Shown in pieces: positions 1 through 8,697 of a DNA stretch of 64,000 bases. Position 1 is the first letter of the stretch, and each line of letters opens with the position of its first letter. The DNA lies in the NCBI RefSeq assembly GCF_027460065.1, contig NZ_JAPYZZ010000001.1, forward strand, positions 942,973 through 1,006,972. The letters run 5' to 3'. The notes beneath the pieces are model-generated. The model saw only the letters and a list, made by a program, of their open reading frames with translations, did no database searches and was not told the DNA's origin. This stretch comes from Martinezella rhizogenes. Its GTDB lineage: Bacteria > Pseudomonadota > Alphaproteobacteria > Rhizobiales > Rhizobiaceae. Position numbers and translations under genes: made by a program.

Positions 1-431
1 GTTTTCTTGAAAGCGATGCGGGCCTTGCCATGCGAGCGACGGGTGCCAATGCGCGGATGGCGCGGGCGCAGGGCGTGAAGACCGGGAACCAGATCTATCT
101 CGGCATGGCGCTTTCGAATGCGCTGGTGGCTCTTGGCGGCGCATTGTTTGCGCAGACCAATGGTTTTGCGGATGTGACCTCCGGTGTCGGCACCATCGTT
201 GTCGGGCTTGCGGCCGTCATCATCGGTGAGACTTTGTTCGGCGCGCGCGGCATCCTGATCGCGCTGATCGGCTGTGTCTTCGGCTCCATCGCCTATCGTC
301 TCGCCATTCAGCTGGCTTTGTCGAGTGATGTGCTGGGTCTCAAGGCGTCCGATCTCAATTTCGTAACGGCGGTATTGGTGGCCATCGCATTGATCCTGCC
401 GCGACTGCGCCGTGGGGGAGCAACATCGTGA
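1..431 (+). CDS. ABC transporter permease, C-terminal part (5' end outside window)
   Basis: The reading frame is open from base 3 and ends in TGA at 429-431, so only about 142 C-terminal residues are present. They are hydrophobic, with several membrane segments, and the opening stretch AMRATGANARMAR resembles the cytoplasmic loop of branched-chain amino-acid/sugar-type permeases. The downstream ATPase overlaps its stop (GTGA), which shows a shared operon. The pair resembles the uncharacterised COG4120/COG1101 importer family, whose binding protein would lie upstream of the window. The substrate cannot be told from this fragment. Confidence 0.8.
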   Translation, partial: FLESDAGLAMRATGANARMARAQGVKTGNQIYLGMALSNALVALGGALFAQTNGFADVTSGVGTIVVGLAAVIIGETLFGARGILIALIGCVFGSIAYRLAIQLALSSDVLGLKASDLNFVTAVLVAIALILPRLRRGGATS

Positions 432-1222
432 TTTCGCTTTCCGATATCCAGGTCGTCTTCGGGCGTGGTACGCCGCTGCAAAAGCAGGCGCTGGCCAAGA
501 TCGATCTCACCATCGAGGATGGTTCCTTCGTCACCGTCATCGGCTCCAATGGTGCGGGCAAATCCACACTTCTCGGTGTTCTGGCCGGCGATGTCCTGCC
601 AACGGCGGGCAAGGTGATGATCGGCGGCGCCGATGTCACCCGCAAGCCGACCGCGAGCCGGGCGGGACGGGTGGCGCGCGTGTTTCAGGACCCGTTGGCG
701 GGCAGCTGCGGTGCGCTCACGATCGAGGAGAACCTGGCGCTAGCGGCATCTCGCGGCGAGCGTCGCGGGTTGTCGTCGGCGCTTGGACGCGGTAGGCGGG
801 ATTTCTTCGGGGAACGTATCGCTTCGCTCAATCTCGGTCTCGAAAATCGTCTGAAGGACCGTATGGATCTTCTGTCGGGTGGGCAGAGGCAGGCGGTTTC
901 GCTTGTCATGGCGACGCTATCCGGCTCGGACGTGCTGCTCTTGGATGAACATACGGCGGCACTCGATCCCGGCATGGCGGAATTCGTGATGGAACTGACC
1001 CGCAAGGTGGTGTCGGAGCGCAAGCTGACGACCCTCATGGTCACCCATTCCATGCGTCAGGCGCTAGATTATGGCACCCGGACGATCATGCTGCACGCCG
1101 GTGAAATCGTGCTCGACGTCTCCGGTGACAGCCGCAAGGATCTCGAGGTCGAAGACCTGATCGAGATGTTCCGCAAGATACGCGGCCAGACGCTTGACGA
1201 TGACGAGCTGTTGATCGGCTGA
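428..1222 (+). CDS. ABC transporter ATP-binding protein
   Basis: This 264-residue nucleotide-binding subunit powers the transporter whose permease ends just upstream. Visible motifs are the Walker A GSNGAGKS (residues 39-46), the signature LSGGQRQ, the Walker B VLLLDEH followed by TAALDP, and the H-loop VTHS. The start is GTG at 428, overlapping the permease stop as GTGA, which implies translational coupling. The sequence matches the COG1101 type of ATPase that partners COG4120 permeases. A strong terminator follows 4 bases after the stop, so this is the last gene of the operon. The substrate is unknown. Confidence 0.9.
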   Translation: MISLSDIQVVFGRGTPLQKQALAKIDLTIEDGSFVTVIGSNGAGKSTLLGVLAGDVLPTAGKVMIGGADVTRKPTASRAGRVARVFQDPLAGSCGALTIEENLALAASRGERRGLSSALGRGRRDFFGERIASLNLGLENRLKDRMDLLSGGQRQAVSLVMATLSGSDVLLLDEHTAALDPGMAEFVMELTRKVVSERKLTTLMVTHSMRQALDYGTRTIMLHAGEIVLDVSGDSRKDLEVEDLIEMFRKIRGQTLDDDELLIG

Positions 1223-1226
1223 TTGC

Positions 1227-1252
1227 AAAAAGGCGCCTTCCGGCGCCTTTTT
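1227..1252. terminator. Bidirectional intrinsic terminator
   Basis: A perfect 11-bp stem, aaaaaggcgcc (1227-1237) with ggcgccttttt (1242-1252), closes on a ttcc tetraloop. The A-run on one side and T-run on the other let it work in both directions. It sits between the convergent ABC ATPase and LysE genes. Confidence 0.92.
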
Positions 1253-1260
1253 ATTTACCC

Positions 1261-1908
1261 TCAGCGCGTTTGCGTGAAGAAAATCTTGACCGCGAAAAGC
1301 GAGAAGACACCGGCGATCGTGTAATCGAGCCCGCGCAGAACTTTCCGGTTGCGCTGCAGCCAAGCGGAGAGAACATCGGCGGCGACAACGATGCCGATAC
1401 CGATCGGCAGCGCCACGATGATGGACCAGATGCCGAGGAAGATCAGTTTGCCGGTGACGTGCGGATCGGTTGCGCTGACGAATTGCGGCAGGAAGGTCAT
1501 GAAAAAGATGATGACCTTGGGGTTCAGCAGATTGACCCAGATGCCGTTCAGCAAGGCTGATTTCAGGGAGGCCTGTGCTTTCTCACCGGTGCTTTTCACC
1601 ATCACGAAATCCGAACCCTTGCGGATCGCCTGAATGGCGAGCCAGACCAGATAGGCCGCACCACCGGTTTTCAGGATCATGAAGGCGGTCGGCGAGGCGA
1701 CGATGAGGGCTGCGACACCGAAGGCGACCAGCATCGTATGCACGGTGATGCCGATATTGGTCCCCACCAGCGTCATGAATCCTGCTGCCCGGCCTTCGCG
1801 CAGCGAGCGGCTGATCCAGAGCGTCATGTCAGGCCCCGGCGTTACCGCCAGAAGCAGAATGGCAATGGTGAAGGCGATCAATGTTGGCAGGCTCGGAACG
1901 AAATCCAT
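1261..1908 (-). CDS. LysE/RhtB family amino-acid exporter
   Basis: This inner-membrane protein of about 215 residues has the LysE-family N-terminus, where a first helix runs into VTPGPDM. Five to six hydrophobic segments follow, and the family's LLNPK-type motif (WVNLLNPKVIIFF) lies mid-protein. Members export amino acids or small metabolites; the substrate cannot be read from sequence. The frame extends upstream to 1968, but that 20-residue extension is polar and unlike the family, so I place the start at 1908 (MDFVPSLPTL). It converges on the ABC operon and shares its terminator. Confidence 0.88.
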   Translation of the reverse strand: MDFVPSLPTLIAFTIAILLLAVTPGPDMTLWISRSLREGRAAGFMTLVGTNIGITVHTMLVAFGVAALIVASPTAFMILKTGGAAYLVWLAIQAIRKGSDFVMVKSTGEKAQASLKSALLNGIWVNLLNPKVIIFFMTFLPQFVSATDPHVTGKLIFLGIWSIIVALPIGIGIVVAADVLSAWLQRNRKVLRGLDYTIAGVFSLFAVKIFFTQTR

Positions 1909-2006
1909 CGCGGCACCCGTAAAATCTGGAGATTGCGGTTGCTTAACGCGGTTTCGTGTTTCTGCCAATGTTTTTGAGTGATGACGCGCCTGCGGGGGAG
2001 GAGAGT

Positions 2007-2036
2007 AGCCGCCGTACCCTTGTGAGTACGGCGGCT
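2007..2036 (-). terminator. Stable hairpin after the SDR gene, no U-tract
   Basis: An 11-bp perfect inverted repeat, agccgccgtac (2007-2017) and gtacggcggct (2026-2036), has an 8-base loop. It lies 6 bases beyond the stop of the short-chain dehydrogenase gene. There is no T-run after it on the minus strand, so it may protect the mRNA 3' end rather than terminate on its own. Confidence 0.5.
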
Positions 2037-2042
2037 GGAACT

Positions 2043-2897
2043 TCAGTTTTTCAGGAAGCTGGTGAAGGCGGCGGAATATTCCGTATGCCAGCGTGAGAGC
2101 GGCGGGCGGTTTTGGACGATGTCCTGGGCCGCCCAGAGAATGCGCTTCTCATCCGTTGGACGATCCACTTCGCCATCAGGGCAGAGGATGTAGAAATCGC
2201 CGCGGCCGATGCTCTCGATCATGAAATCGATGGTCTGCTCGCCGGTCCAGGCGCCCTGCGGCTTTTCAGTCCTGCCATGGGCAGTCAGGCCGGTGAAGAC
2301 GAAACCGGGGATCAGCAGGTGGGTGGAAACAGCGCCGTTCGGGATATTACGCAATTCGTGCTGAAGCGCTTCCGTGAAGGTTTTCACACCGGACTTCGAG
2401 ACGTTATAGGCCGGATCACCCGGAGGCGTGGTGATGCCCTGTTTCGAGCCGGTATTGATGATCAGCGACGGTTCGCCATGGGTGATCATGCCCTGGCCGA
2501 AGACGCGGCTGCCATTCACGACGCCCATCAGATTGACGCCGATAATCTTTTCCCAGTTGGCCTGGGGTCCGAAGATGGCGCTGCCCGGCTGGATGCCGGC
2601 ATTGTTCATGAGGACGTGGACACGCCCGAAACGCTGGATCACGGCGCGCTCCAATGCTTCCAGCTCATCGAGTTTCGAGACGTCGGTCGGAATGGCGACG
2701 ATCTGCGCTTCCCCGCCCTTGGTGACGGTCAGAATATCCGCATGGGCTGCGGCGAGCTTTTCGCCATCGAGATCGACGAGCACGACGCTCATGCCGAAAC
2801 CGGCGAATTTACGGGCGGCGGCAAGTCCGATGCCGGATGCCGCACCTGTTATGACAGCGACATTATCTTCCTTGAATGCAGGGTGGATGGTCGTCAT
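2043..2897 (-). CDS. Short-chain dehydrogenase/reductase (SDR family)
   Basis: This NAD(P)-dependent oxidoreductase of about 284 residues has the cofactor motif TGAASGIG (17-24), the NNAG motif and the catalytic YNVSK. The Rossmann fold covers most of the protein. The start is placed at 2897 because AAGGAG (2904-2909 on the minus strand) precedes it with 6-base spacing; an upstream in-frame ATG at 2981 adds 28 low-complexity residues without such a site. It is divergent from argG across a 315-bp spacer. The substrate is unknown. Confidence 0.88.
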   Translation of the reverse strand: MTTIHPAFKEDNVAVITGAASGIGLAAARKFAGFGMSVVLVDLDGEKLAAAHADILTVTKGGEAQIVAIPTDVSKLDELEALERAVIQRFGRVHVLMNNAGIQPGSAIFGPQANWEKIIGVNLMGVVNGSRVFGQGMITHGEPSLIINTGSKQGITTPPGDPAYNVSKSGVKTFTEALQHELRNIPNGAVSTHLLIPGFVFTGLTAHGRTEKPQGAWTGEQTIDFMIESIGRGDFYILCPDGEVDRPTDEKRILWAAQDIVQNRPPLSRWHTEYSAAFTSFLKN

Positions 2898-2992
2898 AGG
2901 TTTCTCCTTCGCGTCGTTTCTGCTGTTTCCAGCGGTTTGCAACGTTGCCTGAACCTGAGTGGCTTCATTCACGGTCTTCAAGTCGATCGCGC

Positions 2993-3009
2993 CGCTTTAT
3001 GATAAAGCG
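2993..3009. promoter_or_regulatory. 17-bp palindrome in the SDR/argG divergent spacer
   Basis: CGCTTTAT-g-ATAAAGCG has perfect 8-bp arms around a single base. It is 95 bases upstream of the SDR start and about 200 bases upstream of argG. The rest of the 2898-3212 spacer shows no gene and no clear promoter. It looks like a dimeric regulator's operator; which regulator and which gene are not known. Confidence 0.5.
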
Positions 3010-3212
3010 CGAATTTTCTAAATGCATGTGACAATTGCTTCGTTCCCATCCGCGCGGCCGTTCGCCATCCGTCATCATGCGCGCCCATCAATTGTTTTGT
3101 CGCTTATCTCACGGAAAAGCGCTTCACACATTTCGGGTTGCACTGTAAAAGTGCCGAAATCCCAAGGAAATGGCGGTGCCCAGATGCCGTCATCATGCAG
3201 ATGGACATCACT

Positions 3213-4436
<1,224 letters not shown>

Positions 4437-4458
4437 TTCTGCTGATGTGAAGATTATG

Positions 4459-4491
4459 AAACCCGCGGGCAGTGACGCCGGCGGGTTTTTT
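4459..4491 (+). terminator. Intrinsic terminator of argG
   Basis: The stem aaacccgc (4459-4466) pairs with gcgggttt (4481-4488), and T residues continue to 4491. It starts 22 bases after the argG stop and touches the 3' end of the convergent efflux gene. Confidence 0.85.
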
Positions 4492-5687
4492 CATGTCTCT
4501 CTTCTGGAGACGATGCGGAAGCCGATATAGCTGGCAACTGCGGTGAATTCCATCACCGGGATGATGATGCCGAAACCGATCAAGGGTGAACCGATGAGCG
4601 ATGCTGCAGCGCCGCCCGCAAAACCCGATCCCATCTGGATGAAGCCCATCATCGCCGAGGCAGAGCCGGCAATATGCGGGAAGGGTGCAAGTGCCGCCGT
4701 TACCATCGAGGGTGTCAGCAAGGCGATACCGATCGTTGCAACCGCCACAGGCCCCATGATGGAGAAGAACGACGGCGGTATCAGAAAGACCGACAGGAGG
4801 ATGAGCACGCCGCCTGTTCCCGAAAAGCAGAGGCCCAGCATGACGGAACGGCGATCACCCAGTCGCGGTGCGATGTATCGCAGGGCGATGGAACCGAAGA
4901 AATAGGCGCCGGTCTGCATCAGCATGCCGATGCCGAAGGCGGTGGGTGTCATGCCGACCGTGTTGATAAGGATGAAGGTCAGCATGGTGGCCTGCGCATA
5001 AAGCGCGCCGATGGAACCGCCAAGCACGAGGGCGGCCAGAAGAAAGCGTGGTTCTGTCAGCAAGGTGCCGTATGCCGACAGGAGGCGAGGGGGACGGATC
5101 AGGCTTTTGTCCGGGACCGTCGTTTCGCGCAGGAAAACCACGACGGACAAGATGGCGACGGCGCCGAGACCGGCCATGAGGAAAAACACCGATTTCCAGC
5201 CGAAAGCCGCAAGTGAAAGCCCGCCGATCGTTGGTCCGAGGGCGGGGCCGACGGCCAGCATGATGCCGATCAGGTTCATGATGTTGGAGGCTTCCGCGCC
5301 GGTAAACTGGTCGCGGACGATGGCGCGCGCCACCGTCATGCCGACGGAGGCGCCGATGCCCTGAATGAGCCGGGCGAGGAGCAGCACTTCTATCGTCGGG
5401 GCAAAAATCGCCAGCAGCCCGCCGCCCAGAAAGACCGACAGGAAAACGAGGCTCGCCCTACGCCTGCCAAAGGCATCGGAAGCAGGTCCGGCGAGCAGTT
5501 GCGCCAGGGCGAAACCGGCAAAATAAAGCGAGAGGCTGAATTTTATCGCGGCTTCATTCGTGGCGAAAACCTGCGTCAGTTCCGGCATGGCAGGCGTATA
5601 GATCGCCATGGAAATCGGCGCCAGCGCCGTCAGCAACGCGCCGAGCAGGGCTGTGCGTTTTGTCGACATGATCGGTTCTGGCGGCAT
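4491..5687 (-). CDS. Bcr/CflA-type multidrug efflux MFS transporter
   Basis: This 398-residue inner-membrane protein has about 12 hydrophobic segments. The N-terminal motif YTPAMPEL and the loop GPASDAFGRRR (motif A of drug:H+ antiporters) place it in the Bcr/CflA group that exports drugs such as bicyclomycin or chloramphenicol. The initiator is ATG 5687 or, equally plausible, ATG 5669 (MSTKRTALLG). The MarR-type regulator gene ends only 6 bases upstream on the same strand, so the two form one operon and the regulator probably controls the pump. The substrate is not determined. Confidence 0.88.
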   Translation of the reverse strand: MPPEPIMSTKRTALLGALLTALAPISMAIYTPAMPELTQVFATNEAAIKFSLSLYFAGFALAQLLAGPASDAFGRRRASLVFLSVFLGGGLLAIFAPTIEVLLLARLIQGIGASVGMTVARAIVRDQFTGAEASNIMNLIGIMLAVGPALGPTIGGLSLAAFGWKSVFFLMAGLGAVAILSVVVFLRETTVPDKSLIRPPRLLSAYGTLLTEPRFLLAALVLGGSIGALYAQATMLTFILINTVGMTPTAFGIGMLMQTGAYFFGSIALRYIAPRLGDRRSVMLGLCFSGTGGVLILLSVFLIPPSFFSIMGPVAVATIGIALLTPSMVTAALAPFPHIAGSASAMMGFIQMGSGFAGGAAASLIGSPLIGFGIIIPVMEFTAVASYIGFRIVSRRET

Positions 5688-5692
5688 TGTAT

Positions 5693-6151
5693 TCAGCAGC
5701 TCTGGCCCGGCTGTTCCGGCTGGAGATTGTCGCGAAGCGTCTGCAGGAAGCTGCGGAAAAGCGCGACTTCTTCTTCGTTCAAACCACGTGTGGCGTGACG
5801 GACGAGTTCATCAATTTCCTGGCGCACGGCTTCCAGCATCTCGGTGGAGTTTTTTGTCAATACGATGCGTTTGGAGCGTCTGTCCTGGGGGTCCTGCTGG
5901 CGCTCGATGAGATCGAGGGATTGCAGCTTGTCGAGATAGGCGCAGATCGTCATGGGCTCGATGCCGAGACGGGCGGCAATGTCCGACTGCTTACTGCCAT
6001 CAACCACGGCAACCGTCAGCAACGCGCGTGCTTCGCCGGGGGTCAGGCCCAGTCCGGCTTCAGAAATTCGGCGCTCAAAAGCACTGTTCAGCAGGCGTGC
6101 GCCGCTGTTCAGCAGAAATGCCAGTGAATCTTTTTCGCGTTTCGTGCCCAT
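5693..6151 (-). CDS. MarR family transcriptional regulator
   Basis: This 152-residue winged-helix protein has the MarR arrangement: an N-terminal dimerisation helix, then a helix-turn-helix around residues 55-80 (SDIAARLGIEPMTICAYLDKL) and the wing motif QDPQDRRSKRIVLT. Proteins of this family are usually repressors released by small phenolic or drug-like ligands. It is the promoter-proximal gene of a two-gene operon with the efflux pump. A 15-bp dyad lies 14 bases upstream of its start, consistent with autoregulation. Confidence 0.92.
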   Translation of the reverse strand: MGTKREKDSLAFLLNSGARLLNSAFERRISEAGLGLTPGEARALLTVAVVDGSKQSDIAARLGIEPMTICAYLDKLQSLDLIERQQDPQDRRSKRIVLTKNSTEMLEAVRQEIDELVRHATRGLNEEEVALFRSFLQTLRDNLQPEQPGQSC

Positions 6152-6164
6152 GCTTCGCCTTTTC

Positions 6165-6179
6165 GTAAGTCAGCCTTAC
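6165..6179. promoter_or_regulatory. Candidate MarR operator (GTAAG-N5-CTTAC)
   Basis: GTAAG (6165-6169) and CTTAC (6175-6179) form a dyad with a 5-base spacer, immediately upstream of the marR start at 6151. Position and size suit a MarR dimer. Assignment is by location only. Confidence 0.6.
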
Positions 6180-6486
6180 TAAATTCCGGGCGATAATCAA
6201 TGGTGCACAAATCATATTGTCGAAAATCGAGTAAAACATGCGTCAGTTCAATTGCTGGATATTCGGCAATATAGTCGACGATTGTTACGCCGAAGCAAAA
6301 AAGACAGGGCCTTCGGCTCTTTTTCGACTTCGCCCACCCTGCCGATGAAGAGGATAATTTAAGTCGGTTCAGGAAATGGCTAACAAGCACGAAATCCGCA
6401 TCGTCGGTCATCACCATCCGCATATTGAATTGGCGGTAGAGGCATGCCCATATGGGTTTGAAACGGAATTGCACAAGGAAGATGAA
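6180..6486. other. Divergent spacer between marR and the M3 peptidase
   Basis: No convincing gene is seen. The spacer holds a short dyad ATTGC-N10-GCAAT (6251-6270), which may be an operator, and a terminator-like hairpin at 6306-6324. An in-frame upstream extension of the peptidase frame begins at 6376 but lacks family-like sequence. Confidence 0.6.
6306..6324 (+). terminator. Terminator-like hairpin in the marR/peptidase spacer
   Basis: agggcc (6306-6311) pairs with ggctct (6315-6320, one G-T pair) across a ttc loop, followed by a T-run to 6324. An A-run on the left also gives U residues on the minus strand. It is 160 bases ahead of the peptidase start, with no annotated gene before it on the plus strand, so it could be an attenuator or the end of a small RNA. 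Confidence 0.5.
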
Positions 6487-8547
6487 ATGCCATTGAAGAC
6501 CGCGCTTTATCCCGCACTCGTTCACTGGAACGGTCATAATGGTCTGCCAAAATTCGATGCGGTCAAGGATGAGGATTTCGCGCCGGCCTTCGATGCCGCC
6601 CTTCCGTCCCACGAACATGAAATCGATGCGATTGCGGGCAATGCGCAGGCGCCGAGTTTTGAAAATACAGTGACCGCACTCGAAATCGCCGGTGACGATC
6701 TCTCGCGTATCTCGTCACTTTTCTGGAACAGGGCCGGCGCCAACACAAATGGTGTGATTCAGGCTTTGGAGCGGGAAATCGCACCGAAAATGTCACGGCA
6801 TTATTCCAAGATCGGCATGAACGAGGCGCTGTTCAAGCGCATCGACACATTGTGGGAAAAGCGTGAGGCGCTTGGGCTGACGGGCGAAGAGAGCCGTGTT
6901 CTCGAACGGCACTGGAAGGGTTTCGTGCGCTCCGGTGCCAAATTGCCCAGGGATCGGCAGGAGCGGCTGGCTGCGATTAATGAGGAACTTGCCGGTCTCG
7001 GCGCGAAATTCGGGCAGAATGTGCTGGCGGATGAAAAGAACTGGAAGCTTCTGCTCTCTACGGAGGAAGAGCTTGCGGGCATTCCCGGTTTTCTGCGCGA
7101 TGCGATGGCAGGGGCTGCCCGCGAACATGGCGAGGACGGAAAATTTGCCGTTACCCTTTCCCGCTCGATCATCGAGCCTTTTTTGACCTTTTCCGAACGG
7201 CGTGACCTGCGCGAACAGGCCTTCAAGGCCTGGGTTGCGCGGGGCGAAAATGGCGGCGAGACCGACAATCGCGAGATTGTCCGCCGCACGCTCGAACTGC
7301 GCGAGGAAAAGGCAAAGCTTCTCGGTTATGCGAATTTCGCTGCCTATAAGCTGGATGATACGATGGCGAAGACACCGGATGCAGTGAATGGTCTTCTCGG
7401 TCAGGTCTGGGAAAAAGCCGTTCAACGTGCGGGCGAGGAAGAGGCTGAACTTGCCGCCATCATCGCCGAGGAAGGCAAGAACCATGAGGTACTGCCCTGG
7501 GACTGGCGGCATTATGCCGAAAAGCTCCGGGCACAGAAGTTTAATTTCTCCGAGGCGGAATTGAAGCCCTATCTGCAGCTGGAAAAGATCATCGAAGCCT
7601 GTTTCGATGTGGCAGGGCGGCTGTTTGCGATTCATGCGGTCGAAGTGAAGGGCGTTGCCGGCTATCACCCCGATGTGCGGATTTTCGAAATCCGCGACGA
7701 CAAGGGCGATCTGAAGGCCATGTTCCTCGGCGACTATTTCGCCCGCCCCTCCAAACGATCAGGCGCATGGATGAGTTCCTTCCAGTCGCAGCACAAGCTG
7801 CCGCTGAAGAACGGCACCGTCGGTGAAATCCCCATCATCTACAATGTCTGCAATTTCGCGAAGCCAGCCGAAGGAAAACCGGCGCTGCTTTCGCTCGACG
7901 ATGCGCGCACGCTGTTCCATGAATTCGGCCATGCCTTGCATGGTATGCTCTCCGATGTAACCTACCCCTCGGTATCCGGAACCGGTGTCTCGCGCGATTT
8001 CGTCGAATTGCCGTCGCAGCTTTACGAACATTGGCTGACGGTGCCGGAAATTCTGGAAAAATACGCGCTGCATTATGAGACTGGCGCGCCGATGCCGAAG
8101 ACGTTGCTGGACAAGGTTCTGGCCGCCCAGACCTTCAATGCCGGTTTCAGCACGGTGGAATTCACCTCCTCGGCGATCGTCGACATGGCGTTCCACACCC
8201 GCGACAGCGTCGCCGATCCGATGGCGGTTCAGGGTGAGGTACTGTCTGGCCTCAATATGCCGAAATCCATCGTCATGCGGCACGCGACGCCGCATTTCCA
8301 GCATGTGTTCTCTGGCGATGGCTATTCCGCCGGTTATTATTCCTACATGTGGTCGGAAGTTCTCGATGCCGATGCCTTTGCTGCCTTTGAGGAAACCGGC
8401 AATGCCTTTGACGGTGAGATTGCGCGCCGGCTGAAGGACAATATCTATTCCGTCGGTGGTTCGATCGATCCGGAGGAGGCCTATCTCGCCTTCCGGGGCA
8501 AGATGCCGAGCCCGGATGCGATGCTTTCGAAGCGCGGTCTTCTATAA
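6487..8547 (+). CDS. M3 family zinc metallopeptidase (oligopeptidase A / peptidyl-dipeptidase type)
   Basis: This cytosolic peptidase of 686 residues cleaves short peptides. The zinc motif HEFGH is at residues 478-482 within FHEFGHALHGM, and the following ELPSQLYEHW supplies the third ligand glutamate, as in Dcp, PrlC and thimet oligopeptidase. The C-terminal stretch SAGYYSYMWSEVLDADAF is typical of the family. I place the start at 6487 because AAGGAAG sits about 8 bases upstream; the in-frame ATG at 6376 adds 37 non-family residues. Whether it is prlC-like or dcp-like cannot be decided here. Confidence 0.92.
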   Translation: MPLKTALYPALVHWNGHNGLPKFDAVKDEDFAPAFDAALPSHEHEIDAIAGNAQAPSFENTVTALEIAGDDLSRISSLFWNRAGANTNGVIQALEREIAPKMSRHYSKIGMNEALFKRIDTLWEKREALGLTGEESRVLERHWKGFVRSGAKLPRDRQERLAAINEELAGLGAKFGQNVLADEKNWKLLLSTEEELAGIPGFLRDAMAGAAREHGEDGKFAVTLSRSIIEPFLTFSERRDLREQAFKAWVARGENGGETDNREIVRRTLELREEKAKLLGYANFAAYKLDDTMAKTPDAVNGLLGQVWEKAVQRAGEEEAELAAIIAEEGKNHEVLPWDWRHYAEKLRAQKFNFSEAELKPYLQLEKIIEACFDVAGRLFAIHAVEVKGVAGYHPDVRIFEIRDDKGDLKAMFLGDYFARPSKRSGAWMSSFQSQHKLPLKNGTVGEIPIIYNVCNFAKPAEGKPALLSLDDARTLFHEFGHALHGMLSDVTYPSVSGTGVSRDFVELPSQLYEHWLTVPEILEKYALHYETGAPMPKTLLDKVLAAQTFNAGFSTVEFTSSAIVDMAFHTRDSVADPMAVQGEVLSGLNMPKSIVMRHATPHFQHVFSGDGYSAGYYSYMWSEVLDADAFAAFEETGNAFDGEIARRLKDNIYSVGGSIDPEEAYLAFRGKMPSPDAMLSKRGLL

Positions 8548-8583
8548 GAGACTGTCATAATTCTCAGCTAGAAACTGAGCGCA

Positions 8584-8610
8584 GGGGGCTTATGACATGA
8601 GCCCCCCTTT
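8584..8610 (+). terminator. Intrinsic terminator of the M3 peptidase gene
   Basis: gggggcttat (8584-8593) pairs with atgagccccc (8597-8606) around a gac loop, with one T-G pair, followed by c and TTT. The stem is long but the T-run short, so efficiency is uncertain. Confidence 0.7.
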
Positions 8611-8638
8611 CGCATTTGCAAAAAAAAGGTTATGAGCG

Positions 8639-8656
8639 CGCCAAACTAAATTGGCG
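8639..8656 (+). promoter_or_regulatory. Short inverted repeat in the typA leader
   Basis: cgccaa (8639-8644) and ttggcg (8651-8656) flank an actaaa loop, 41 bases upstream of the typA start. It could be an operator dyad or a 5' UTR hairpin. Confidence 0.35.
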
Positions 8657-8697
8657 TATCTCATCAATATAGCGCCCAACCTCAGAGATTTTGAACA

